Below are positions 9,682 through 16,651 of a stretch of 64,000 nucleotides of DNA, piece by piece. The position numbers and the translations under genes are program-made. The notes under the pieces were generated by a model, which saw only the letters and a list, made by a program, of their open reading frames with translations, made no database searches and was not told the origin of the DNA. Location: assembly GCA_963717155.1 (NCBI GenBank), contig OY970326.1, positions 3,348,001-3,412,000 on the forward strand, in the 5' to 3' direction. Source of the stretch: G963717155 sp963717155. Lineage in GTDB: Bacteria > Actinomycetota > Thermoleophilia > Gaiellales > JALYLC01. Every line of letters starts with the position of its first letter. Position 1 is the first letter of the stretch.

Positions 9682-10313
9682 TGCGCCGCGTCGTGCTCGT
9701 CGACGACCATGCGCTGTTCCGCGCCGGTGTGCGAGGCGAGCTGAACGGCGTCGTCGACATCGTGGGCGAGGCAGGCAGCGTGGCCGAGGCGGTCCCGCTG
9801 ATCCTCGAGCTCGATCCCGAGGTCGTCCTCCTCGACGTGCACCTGCCCGACGGCGGCGGGGAGGCGGTGATCGCCGCCATCGCGCTCGAGCGGCCGGCCG
9901 TGAAGTTCCTGGCCCTGTCGGTGTCGGATGCGGCAGAGGACGTGATCGGGGTGATCCGCGCCGGCGCGCGCGGCTACGTCACGAAGACGATCTCGCGCGA
10001 CGAGCTGGTGGACGCGATCGATCGCATCGCACAGGGCGACGCGGTGTTCTCGCCGCGGCTCGCAGGCTTCGTGCTCGATGCCTTCCGCGCGGGCGAGCCG
10101 GTCGGGACCGATGCCGAGCTGGAGACGCTGACGGCGCGCGAGCGCGAGGTGCTGCAGCTGATCGCGCGCGGCTACCGGTACAAGGAGATCGCCGGCCGCC
10201 TCCACCTCTCGGTGAAAACGGTGGAGGCGCACGTCTCCAGCGTCCTGCGCAAGCTGCAGCTGTCGTCGCGCCACGAGCTGACCCGCTGGGCGCACGAGCG
10301 CCGGTTGATCTAG
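9678..10313 (+). CDS. NarL/LuxR-family response regulator
   Basis: The product is about 210 residues. Start is GTG 9678 or the adjacent ATG 9681; both overlap the kinase stop. The receiver domain has the acidic pair in LVDDHALFRAG, the phosphoacceptor aspartate in VVLLDVHLPDG (residue 52 from the ATG) and the conserved lysine in VTKTISRDEL. The LuxR helix-turn-helix is LTAREREVLQLIARGYRYKEI then LHLSVKTVEAHVSSVLRKL. It is the output of the PspC kinase system. I could not identify a binding site upstream of 7781. Confidence 0.92.
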   Translation: MMRRVVLVDDHALFRAGVRGELNGVVDIVGEAGSVAEAVPLILELDPEVVLLDVHLPDGGGEAVIAAIALERPAVKFLALSVSDAAEDVIGVIRAGARGYVTKTISRDELVDAIDRIAQGDAVFSPRLAGFVLDAFRAGEPVGTDAELETLTAREREVLQLIARGYRYKEIAGRLHLSVKTVEAHVSSVLRKLQLSSRHELTRWAHERRLI

Positions 10314-10320
10314 CCATCGC

Positions 10321-10725
10321 TCACGAGGGCGCCAGGAACGCCTCGCTGAGCGTCGGTTCGAAGAGCTCGACGGGGTTGCCGGAAGGGTCGTCGAGCAGGA
10401 TCTGCTTCCCGCCGACCCCCTCCACGATGTCGTTGCGGAAGTGAACGCCGGCGTCGCGCAACGTCTCGACGATGGCGCCAAGGTCGGGCACCTCGAGCGA
10501 GAAGCGGTTCCAGCCGCCCGGCTCGGGTCGCGTCCCGTCGGGCATCGCCTGCCCACCGCCTCCGGCGCCGCTCGGCGCGCTCAGCACGAGGCGAAGGTCA
10601 CCTCGAGCGAGCATCGCGAACGTCGGGGCCGGGTGCATCACCTCGTCGAACCCGAGGTGCCGGGTGTAGAACGCGATCGCCGCGTCGACGTCGTCGACGA
10701 TGTAGCGGACGCTGACGGTGGCCAT
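10321..10725 (-). CDS. VOC (glyoxalase/bleomycin resistance) superfamily protein
   Basis: The product is 134 residues and starts at ATG 10725, preceded by GAGGAGG. Two beta-alpha-beta-beta-beta modules are recognisable: VSVRYIVDDVDAAIAFYTRH with a long middle, then ILLDDPSGNPVELFEP, the usual closing strand with the metal-ligand Glu. The substrate is unknown. It is followed upstream on the same strand by a second VOC gene after about 40 bases, so they are probably co-transcribed. Confidence 0.85.
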   Translation of the reverse strand: MATVSVRYIVDDVDAAIAFYTRHLGFDEVMHPAPTFAMLARGDLRLVLSAPSGAGGGGQAMPDGTRPEPGGWNRFSLEVPDLGAIVETLRDAGVHFRNDIVEGVGGKQILLDDPSGNPVELFEPTLSEAFLAPS

Positions 10726-10766
10726 GTCATCCTCCTCCGAGTCGGAAGCGCGCTCGCGCGCCTTCG

Positions 10767-11129
10767 TCAGGTGTACAGCTCGGGGTCCTGCTCGTCGATC
10801 TGGACAACGGTGCCGTCGGGAGCGCGGACGAACAGTGACCGTCCCCACCCCTGGTCGACAGCGGCACCCTCGGGCGGGAAGCCTGCATCTCGTAGCCGTC
10901 GCCCGACCGCCTCGAGCGGCTCGGCGGTGACGAGGTTGACGGCGAATCCCTCACGGCCCTCCCCGTCAGCGGCACTCGCGGCGTCGTGCAGATCGAGCTC
11001 GCCGCCCGCTGCGGCCAGCTCGATCCAGGTCCCGGTACGCGCGCGCACCTCGGGCCGCAGACCGAGCGCCTCGTAGAAGCGTGCGGCCTCGGCGACGTCG
11101 GGCACGAAGTGGATGACCCTGAGCTTCAT
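10767..11129 (-). CDS. VOC superfamily protein (second copy)
   Basis: The product is 120 residues, starting at ATG 11129. MKLRVIHFVPDVAEAARFYE opens the fold and VRAPDGTVVQIDEQDPELYT closes it, with the family acidic ligand. It lies two bases after the stop of a small ribbon-helix-helix gene, which implies coupled translation. It differs clearly from the neighbouring VOC protein, so this is not a recent duplication. Enzyme or small-molecule binding role unknown. Confidence 0.83.
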   Translation of the reverse strand: MKLRVIHFVPDVAEAARFYEALGLRPEVRARTGTWIELAAAGGELDLHDAASAADGEGREGFAVNLVTAEPLEAVGRRLRDAGFPPEGAAVDQGWGRSLFVRAPDGTVVQIDEQDPELYT

Positions 11130-11131
11130 CG

Positions 11132-11299
11132 TCAGCGCCCTTCGTCCAGACGGTCCAGATATGCGGTCAGGGCCGTCTCGACGAGCCGCGACAGAGACGC
11201 CGACTGGTCGATCGCCGCGTGCTTGACGCGCCGGATCAGCGCCGGCGGCAGGTAGACGTTGAACTGCTGCTTGCCCTCTCCCATCGCGGGCGCGGCCAT
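11132..11299 (-). CDS. Small ribbon-helix-helix (CopG-like) protein
   Basis: This is a 55-residue gene. The frame starts at ATG 11299 (MAAPAMGEGKQQFNVYLPP) and ends two bases before the VOC start. KQQFNVYLPPALIRRVKHAA is the antiparallel strand plus first helix of the RHH fold, and DQSASLSRLVETALTAYLDR is the second helix with the usual ALTAYL ending. RHH proteins bind DNA as dimers, often as antitoxins or autorepressors. Here the partner is a VOC protein, not a toxin. An autoregulatory role for the VOC operon is inference. Confidence 0.75.
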   Translation of the reverse strand: MAAPAMGEGKQQFNVYLPPALIRRVKHAAIDQSASLSRLVETALTAYLDRLDEGR

Positions 11300-11337
11300 G
11301 CCGCCATGCTAGCAAGCTAGCCGGTGCCGTGCCGCCG

Positions 11338-11625
11338 CTATGCGAGCAGGTCGACCGTGGCAGCGGTCATCTCGGCCGACGTCCGGAAGACGGCGGCGAG
11401 CGCGCTGTAGGTGTCGCGCTGAACGACAAGGTCGATCATCGATGCGGCGTCAGGGCCGTTCGTCGCGATGCTCGACGCGTCGTTGTCGGCGCGCGCCTCG
11501 GCGGACTCCATGCCGCTCACCACCGAACCGAACGCACGTGCCGGACGCGCGCCGTACGCCGCGAGGGCCGCGGAGACGGGCGCAGCGGTCACCTTCCAAG
11601 CATGGCGATCCCGTCTGCCCCGCAT
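11338..11625 (-). CDS. Small protein with a flagellar-rod-like C-terminal helix
   Basis: The open frame is 95 residues. The start is uncertain: ATG 11625 or GTG 11592 are possible. The last 45 residues (ASMIDLVVQRDTYSALAAVF then SAEMTAATVDLLA) resemble the conserved C-terminal helix of flagellar rod/hook proteins, where the pattern is D-L-x-Q-R-x-Y-x-A-x4-T-x-D-M. No rod N-terminal motif or flagellar gene lies nearby. It could be an unrelated helical protein. The third-position GC supports coding. Low certainty on function. Confidence 0.45.
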   Translation of the reverse strand: MRGRRDRHAWKVTAAPVSAALAAYGARPARAFGSVVSGMESAEARADNDASSIATNGPDAASMIDLVVQRDTYSALAAVFRTSAEMTAATVDLLA

Positions 11626-11650
11626 CTCCCCTCTCGGGGTGATTCGGCGT

Positions 11651-11844
11651 TCACGGAGCGCGGAGCTCGATCGCGTCGATGCGCACCGGACGGCGACTGC
11701 TGGCGACCGAGATCACGAGCGATCCGCTCCGTCGCGTCGGCGCCAGCAGCACGAGTGCCGCAGCCTGCCTGTGCGCCGCAGCGAGATCGACGGTCGCGAC
11801 TCTCCGCCCGCCGAGGGGGTATCGCGGCCGGGCGCTCGGATCGA
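11651..11844 (-). pseudogene. Possible coding remnant without a start codon
   Basis: The minus strand between the PRC-barrel gene and the small helical gene has an open frame of about 64 codons ending at a stop at 11651. It has strongly GC-rich third positions and protein-like content, for example AAALVLLAPTRRSGSLVISV and SSRRPVRIDAIELRAP. There is no ATG, GTG or TTG in a useful position, and the frame begins right after the PRC-barrel stop. It may be the tail of a decayed gene or a gene broken by an indel. I cannot name a family. The remaining bases of this 220-base interval show nothing else. Confidence 0.3.
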
Positions 11845-11847
11845 GCG

Positions 11848-12216
11848 CTAACTCTGCTCGGTCCAGCCGTCGCGACCGGCGTGGCCGCCGATGCGGTCGA
11901 CGAGATGTCTCCAGCCGTGCGGCTTGATGCCCGGCTCGTTGTCACGCCAGACCGGCGCCGCGCCGTGCGGCTCGGGGAGTGCGGCAGCCTCCGCCTCGTC
12001 GATGCGCAGATCCACCCCGTGCTCGTGGAGCGCGACGACCTTGTCGGCCGGCACGAAACGTCGACCCCCGTCGGCCCGCATCACGATCCCGTGGAAGATG
12101 TCGAGGTCGGGCGCAGCGACGACGTGGTCGACCTTTCCGACCTGCGCGCCGCCGGCGGCATACACGGGCACGTCCTTCTCGAGCACCTCGTACGAGATCA
12201 GGGGGCCTTCGTCCAC
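11848..12216 (-). CDS. PRC-barrel domain protein
   Basis: The product is 122 residues with a GTG start at 12216, five bases after the stop of the upstream hydrolase. The PRC-barrel strands are visible: YEVLEKDVPVYAAGGAQVGK, HVVAAPDLDIFHGIVMRADG, and RRFVPADKVVALHEHGVDLR. The C-terminal 40 residues (EPGIKPHGWRHLVDRIGGH) are polar and family-specific. PRC-barrels bind RNA, proteins or small molecules. It may be co-transcribed with the hydrolase. No functional assignment beyond the fold. Confidence 0.75.
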   Translation of the reverse strand: MDEGPLISYEVLEKDVPVYAAGGAQVGKVDHVVAAPDLDIFHGIVMRADGGRRFVPADKVVALHEHGVDLRIDEAEAAALPEPHGAAPVWRDNEPGIKPHGWRHLVDRIGGHAGRDGWTEQS

Positions 12217-12221
12217 GCGGC

Positions 12222-14261
12222 TCAGCTTAGCGCCGCTCTCGCGGACGCCAACGTGGTTGCGTCCGAACGGTCGCGGGCCGAGCGCTCGCGCGCGATGTCG
12301 AAGCCGATCACTGTCAGGTTCGCTCCGGCCGCAGCTCCGGCGATCGCGGTGACGAGGGCCAGGAGTCCCGCCGTCGCGTGGAACCCGAGCCACGCACCCA
12401 CGAGCGCACCCGTTGCTGCGACCACGAGCCCCGCTGTCCTGGCGCGGACGCCCGAGTCACGACGTACCCAGGCCCAGTAGATCCCGAGGCCGACGGGCCC
12501 GCCGATGGAGAGCACGACGAGCAGCTCGTCGTCGAGCGGGACGGTGGGCAGCGTCGTCAGGACGATCAGGGCACCGGCGAACCATCCGCCGAGGCCGAGC
12601 ACGAGCGAGAACAGCGACCGCAGGACAGCGCTTGCCTTGCGTCCGAAGCCGCCCTTCCGGCGTACCCGGCGAGGCAGCCACAGCAGCCCGAGCAGCGTGA
12701 CGATCCCGAGACCGAGCATGGTCCCGAGGATCCCCTTGGCGATCGCGGTCTGCGCGACGTCGGGGGTGAACCTGATCGTTCGGTGCGTGTACAGGGAGCG
12801 GTCGACCTTGCCGCTGTCGAGGAACGTGTTCACGAGGTGCGAGCTCGCGTTGGGCTCGTAGCTCCAGAAGTCGGTGGTGTGTCCGAGCTCGGACAGCACG
12901 ACCTGGTGGCCGTTCGGGAGATGCGGCAGGAGCTCGTCGGTTGCGGCCTGCGAGGGTGTCGCACCGTCGACGGTCCCGCCGACGAGCAGCGTCGGCACCT
13001 TCGACGTCTGCACGCGGCTGTACTGGTCGTCACTCGCGTTCGAGGGCCACGCCCGGGTGAGGAGGCCTCCGCCCCAGATGAACTCGGTGCCGGGGTCGCC
13101 GAGAATCGAGTCGCGCCGGTGCGGATCCGCGAAGCGGCGCCGAGCGGCGCCGACGTCGGCTCGCGCGACTGCGGCGAGGTCTCCCCAGACGAACGACTTT
13201 GGGAACGTCAGGTCGGCCGCGAGCGACATCAGCCAGAACCCGCTCGCGTCGCCGTTCGCTGCTGCGAGCCACGAGTCGAACGTCATCGGCGCGGAGATCG
13301 GCGCGGCGTCCGACGACGAGTCCATGAGGCCGTAGAAGGACGCGATCCTGACGTTGCCCTTCTTGATCGGCAGGAACCACCAGTGATCGGGCATGTGGGC
13401 CGCCGTCCTCGTCATCGATGCAACGAGGTCGCCGGTTCGTTCGCTGCAGCTGGCGTCCTTCGCGCAGAGCGCCGAGTAGCGGCGGATCTGGGCGTCCGAC
13501 CCCTTCGCGTTCCAGAGGAAGTGGCCGGGCGGGTTCACGGCGATCATCACCGACCGGTGGATGCTCCTCGGGTGGCGCCAGGAGTAGATCATCGCCGTGC
13601 GGGTGCCGGCGCTCTCGCTGATCAGGTCGACGCGCGGATAGCCAAGGGCCTTTCGAGCCGCCTCGAGGTCGTCGACGCGCTGGGCCAGCGTGTAGCCGGC
13701 GAGGTCTACGCCGTCGGCCTGAAGCCGCTTCGCGCAGGCGCTGAGCGCGCTCGAGTACGCGCGCATCGACCTGGCGGCGAGGTAGTCCGCCGAGTGCTTC
13801 AGCGTCGACTCGACCTCGGGGCAGTCGAGCTTGACGGACCCGTCGACTCCGCGGTAGCCAACGAGGACGACGTCGTGCTGGTCGGCGAACCGGCTCGCCT
13901 TCGCGAACTGCATGTTGGTGATGCCGGGACCGCCTTCGAGCCGGAACACGGGCTCGCTCGGGTGGGCCGTGTGAGCACGGATACGAGTCACCGGCAGCGC
14001 GGTCAGCCGCGAGTGCGGATCGGCTCGGTTCTCGGGCACGACCAGCGTGCCGCAGTCGGCGTCGTACGCGCCCTTCTCGGTCTGGTAGGTGCATGGATGC
14101 AGGATCAGGTCACCGGCGTGTGCACCGGCGGGCACGGAGACGGCGGCGGCGGCGGATCCGAACCGGAGGTACGCGAGACCCACCGCGAGCACCGCGATGA
14201 GCGCGAGGGCGACGATCCGCGCAGGAGTGACGATTCGGGTCGAAGGCTGGGAGGCTCGCAT
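12222..14261 (-). CDS. Secreted/membrane-anchored alpha/beta hydrolase (TAP-like) with C-terminal membrane domain
   Basis: The product is 679 residues. An N-terminal membrane anchor (IVALALIAVLAVGLAYLRFG) precedes an extracytoplasmic alpha/beta-hydrolase domain of the tripeptidyl-aminopeptidase/proline iminopeptidase type. Oxyanion segment RLEGGPGITNM, nucleophile elbow LISESAGTRTA (Ser in SESAG), and the C-terminal acid/His region TLLVGGTVDGATP and LSELGHTTDF are all present. After about residue 510 come four or five hydrophobic segments, an unusual membrane tail for this family. AAAGGA lies before the ATG. It is divergent from a two-component operon across 157 bases containing a perfect palindrome, so that system may control it. 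The substrate is unknown. Confidence 0.8.
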   Translation of the reverse strand: MRASQPSTRIVTPARIVALALIAVLAVGLAYLRFGSAAAAVSVPAGAHAGDLILHPCTYQTEKGAYDADCGTLVVPENRADPHSRLTALPVTRIRAHTAHPSEPVFRLEGGPGITNMQFAKASRFADQHDVVLVGYRGVDGSVKLDCPEVESTLKHSADYLAARSMRAYSSALSACAKRLQADGVDLAGYTLAQRVDDLEAARKALGYPRVDLISESAGTRTAMIYSWRHPRSIHRSVMIAVNPPGHFLWNAKGSDAQIRRYSALCAKDASCSERTGDLVASMTRTAAHMPDHWWFLPIKKGNVRIASFYGLMDSSSDAAPISAPMTFDSWLAAANGDASGFWLMSLAADLTFPKSFVWGDLAAVARADVGAARRRFADPHRRDSILGDPGTEFIWGGGLLTRAWPSNASDDQYSRVQTSKVPTLLVGGTVDGATPSQAATDELLPHLPNGHQVVLSELGHTTDFWSYEPNASSHLVNTFLDSGKVDRSLYTHRTIRFTPDVAQTAIAKGILGTMLGLGIVTLLGLLWLPRRVRRKGGFGRKASAVLRSLFSLVLGLGGWFAGALIVLTTLPTVPLDDELLVVLSIGGPVGLGIYWAWVRRDSGVRARTAGLVVAATGALVGAWLGFHATAGLLALVTAIAGAAAGANLTVIGFDIARERSARDRSDATTLASARAALS

Positions 14262-14367
14262 GAGCTGTCCTTTCCGGGTCGGGTCGATACCCCGACGCTA
14301 TGGACATGCCCGCGCCGCGTCGTCGCCAGAAGGCCTCGTTCGATCTCGTACACGACGATGATCCGGT

Positions 14368-14385
14368 GTCCTACCTCGGTAGGAC
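14368..14385. promoter_or_regulatory. Perfect palindrome in divergent promoter region (candidate NarL-type operator)
   Basis: GTCCTACCTCGGTAGGAC has two perfect 8-base arms around TC. It lies 33 bases before the kinase ATG at 14419 and about 106 bases before the hydrolase start at 14261 on the other strand. Dimeric NarL/LuxR regulators bind such inverted repeats and the operon encodes one, so autoregulation plus control of the hydrolase is a natural inference. Confidence 0.6.
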
Positions 14386-14418
14386 GCGGCAGCCGTGTGC
14401 CTGGAGTACGGTCATCGC

Positions 14419-15582
14419 ATGAGACAGCTCGTCCCTCTGGCGCGCCGCTACGCCTTCGACGTGCTGATCGTCATCGGGGCGCTCGAGACCGCCATCGAGA
14501 TCGCCTTCAACCACGACCCGCAGGGTCCCACCACGCCGCTGTGGTTCGCGGTGCCGGCCACCGCCGGCATCGTGCTCCTGCTGCTTGCGCGGCACCGCTT
14601 TCCCTTCGCTGCACCGTCCGCGTTCTGGCTGCTCGGCGCGGCGCTCTCGTTCGTCGACGGGCGCCTGGTCGTCGGCACGTCCGGCCTGTTCGTCGCCGGG
14701 ATGGCCGCGGCCCTGCTCCTCGGGAATCTCCGCGACGACGTGCAGGCACGGCTGGGGTTGTCCATCGTGCTCGGCGCGTCGGCGATCGTCGTCTACAACG
14801 ACCCGACCCACACCCCCGGCGAGTTCATCTTCATCCCGATCCTGTTCGCGATCGGCTGGCTTGCGGGCTACGCCCTGCGCGAACGGTCCGTGCAGGCGGA
14901 GGCGGCCGAGGAGCGCGCGCTGCACGCCGAGCGGGAGCGTGAATCCGCCGCCCGCATCGCGGTCGCCGAGGAGCGCGCGCGCATCGCACGTGAGCTCCAC
15001 GACATCGTCGCCCACGCCGTCAGCGTGATGGTGCTGCAGATCGGGGCCGTGCGACACAACCTTCCCGACACGCTCTCGGAAGGCAAGGAGGCGCTCGAAG
15101 GCGTCGAGCACACCGGTCGCACGGCGCTCGCCGAGATGCGCCACCTGCTCGGCGCGATGCGCCACGACGGGGAAGACCTCGAGCTGGCGCCCCAGCCGGG
15201 TCTCGACAGCCTCGGCCCCCTCCTCGACGATGTCCGCCGCGCGGGCCTTGCGGTGGAGCTGCAGGTCGACGGCGAGCCCCATGTGCTCCCGCGCGCGCTC
15301 GACCTCTCGGCGTATCGGATCGTGCAGGAGGGCCTGACCAACGCCCTGAAACACGCCCGCGCCAGCCATGCGGACGTGATCCTCCGCTACGGGCCCGGGG
15401 ATCTGCAGATCGAGGTGCGCGACAACGGCAACGGCGTCGAGCCGAGCGACGGTCTCGGCCACGGCCTCGTGGGCGTCCGCGAACGGGTCAAGATCTACGG
15501 CGGCGAGATGTCGACGGGCACCGCAACCGGGGGCGGATTCATCCTGAGCACGCGCCTTCCGATCAGGAGCTACGGTCCATGA
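14419..15582 (+). CDS. Sensor histidine kinase, NarX/DesK subfamily
   Basis: The product is 387 residues. I chose ATG 14419 over an in-frame GTG eight codons upstream because it puts basic residues just before the first membrane segment. Five or so membrane helices span about 10-150, with no extracellular sensor domain. A coiled coil (ERALHAERERESAARIAVAE) leads to the HisKA_3 box ARIARELHDIVAHAVSVMVL with H194 as phosphoacceptor. HATPase boxes are IVQEGLTNALKHA (N), EVRDNGNGVEP (G1) and GHGLVGVRERVKIYGG (G2). It overlaps its regulator by ATGA. The signal is probably membrane-borne. Confidence 0.9.
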   Translation: MRQLVPLARRYAFDVLIVIGALETAIEIAFNHDPQGPTTPLWFAVPATAGIVLLLLARHRFPFAAPSAFWLLGAALSFVDGRLVVGTSGLFVAGMAAALLLGNLRDDVQARLGLSIVLGASAIVVYNDPTHTPGEFIFIPILFAIGWLAGYALRERSVQAEAAEERALHAERERESAARIAVAEERARIARELHDIVAHAVSVMVLQIGAVRHNLPDTLSEGKEALEGVEHTGRTALAEMRHLLGAMRHDGEDLELAPQPGLDSLGPLLDDVRRAGLAVELQVDGEPHVLPRALDLSAYRIVQEGLTNALKHARASHADVILRYGPGDLQIEVRDNGNGVEPSDGLGHGLVGVRERVKIYGGEMSTGTATGGGFILSTRLPIRSYGP

Positions 15583-16244
15583 GCGTCCGCGTCCTCGTCG
15601 TCGACGACCAGTCGATGGTGCGCGCCGGCTTTCGCATGCTCCTCGCCGGCGAGGACGACATCGAGGTGGTCGCCGAGGCCGGCAATGGGCTCGAAGCCGT
15701 CGAGAAGGCGGCGCGCTTTCACCCGACCGTCATCCTCATGGACATCCGAATGCCCGAGCTCGACGGGCTCGCGGCGACCCGGCGCATCCTTGCGTCAGAC
15801 CCCCTCGCGCGGATCCTGATCCTGACCACGTTCGATCTGGACGAGTACGTCTACGAGGCGTTGCGGGCCGGCGCGAGCGGCTTCGTCCTCAAGGACGATC
15901 CTCCCGAGCGGCTGATCGCCGCGGTGCGCACGGTCGCCTCCGGAGACGCGCTGCTGTCACCGGCAATCACGAAACGTGTGATCAGGCAGTTCACGCGGGC
16001 GCCCCGTCCGGCGCGCCCAAAGGGCATCGACGATCTCACTGCGCGAGAGCACGACGTGTTGCGCCTGATCGCACGGGGCCTCTCGAACGCCGAGATCGGA
16101 CGCGAGCTGTACATCGGTGACACGACCGTCAAGACACACGTCACCCGCGTGCTGCAGAAGCTCGGGCTCCGTGACCGCGTGCAGGCGGTCGTCCTCGTCT
16201 ACCAGACCGGACTGTTCGAGACCGACGACTCGCAGTCCGTCTGA
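15579..16244 (+). CDS. NarL/LuxR-family response regulator
   Basis: The product is 221 residues, starting at ATG 15579 in a 4-base overlap with the kinase. The receiver domain has VVDDQSMVRAGFRMLL, phosphoacceptor D55 in VILMDIRMPELDG, a T in ILILTTFD and K in GFVLKDDPPE. The HTH is LTAREHDVLRLIARGLSNAE then YIGDTTVKTHVTRVLQKLGL. It probably binds the palindrome at 14368-14385. Confidence 0.93.
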   Translation: MSVRVLVVDDQSMVRAGFRMLLAGEDDIEVVAEAGNGLEAVEKAARFHPTVILMDIRMPELDGLAATRRILASDPLARILILTTFDLDEYVYEALRAGASGFVLKDDPPERLIAAVRTVASGDALLSPAITKRVIRQFTRAPRPARPKGIDDLTAREHDVLRLIARGLSNAEIGRELYIGDTTVKTHVTRVLQKLGLRDRVQAVVLVYQTGLFETDDSQSV

Positions 16245-16248
16245 GACG

Positions 16249-16647
16249 ATGCAGGTCGTGCCTGTCACCCACCTGGATCACCTCGTCCTGACCGTGCGGG
16301 ATCTCGAACGGACGATCGCGTGGTATCGCGACGTTGCCGGTATGCGTCCCGTGACCTTCAGCGGGGGCCGCCACGCTCTGATGTTCGGCAGCCAGAAGAT
16401 CAATCTGCACGAGGCCGGCCGCGAGTTCGAGCCGAAGGCCGCGACGCCGCTTCCCGGAAGCGCTGACCTCTGCTTCATCGTGGACGAGCGGCCAGGCGAC
16501 CTCGAGCGACGCCTCGCACGGCTCGGCCAGCCGATCGAGCTCGGCCCGGTGAGGCGCGACGGTGCGATCGGCACCCTCGTCTCCGTGTACCTCCGGGACC
16601 CCGATGGGAATCTGGTCGAGCTCAGCTCCTATGTCGACGACGCTTAG
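16249..16647 (+). CDS. VOC superfamily protein (glyoxalase-like)
   Basis: The product is 132 residues, starting at ATG 16249, four bases after the regulator stop. THLDHLVLTVRDLERTIAWY with LMFGSQKINLHEAG forms the first module. VSVYLRDPDGNLVELSSYVD closes the second with the conserved Glu. The His in LDHLVL and the Glu pair match metal-ligand positions of many VOC dioxygenase-like proteins. It may be cotranscribed with the two-component genes. Substrate unknown. Confidence 0.87.
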   Translation: MQVVPVTHLDHLVLTVRDLERTIAWYRDVAGMRPVTFSGGRHALMFGSQKINLHEAGREFEPKAATPLPGSADLCFIVDERPGDLERRLARLGQPIELGPVRRDGAIGTLVSVYLRDPDGNLVELSSYVDDA

Positions 16648-16651
16648 GCCC

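Noticed and set aside
12378..14942. An 854-codon open frame on the plus strand opposite the alpha/beta hydrolase
   Set aside because: The composition is low-complexity R/E/G/A and no domain is visible; the minus strand carries a complete hydrolase with a catalytic elbow.
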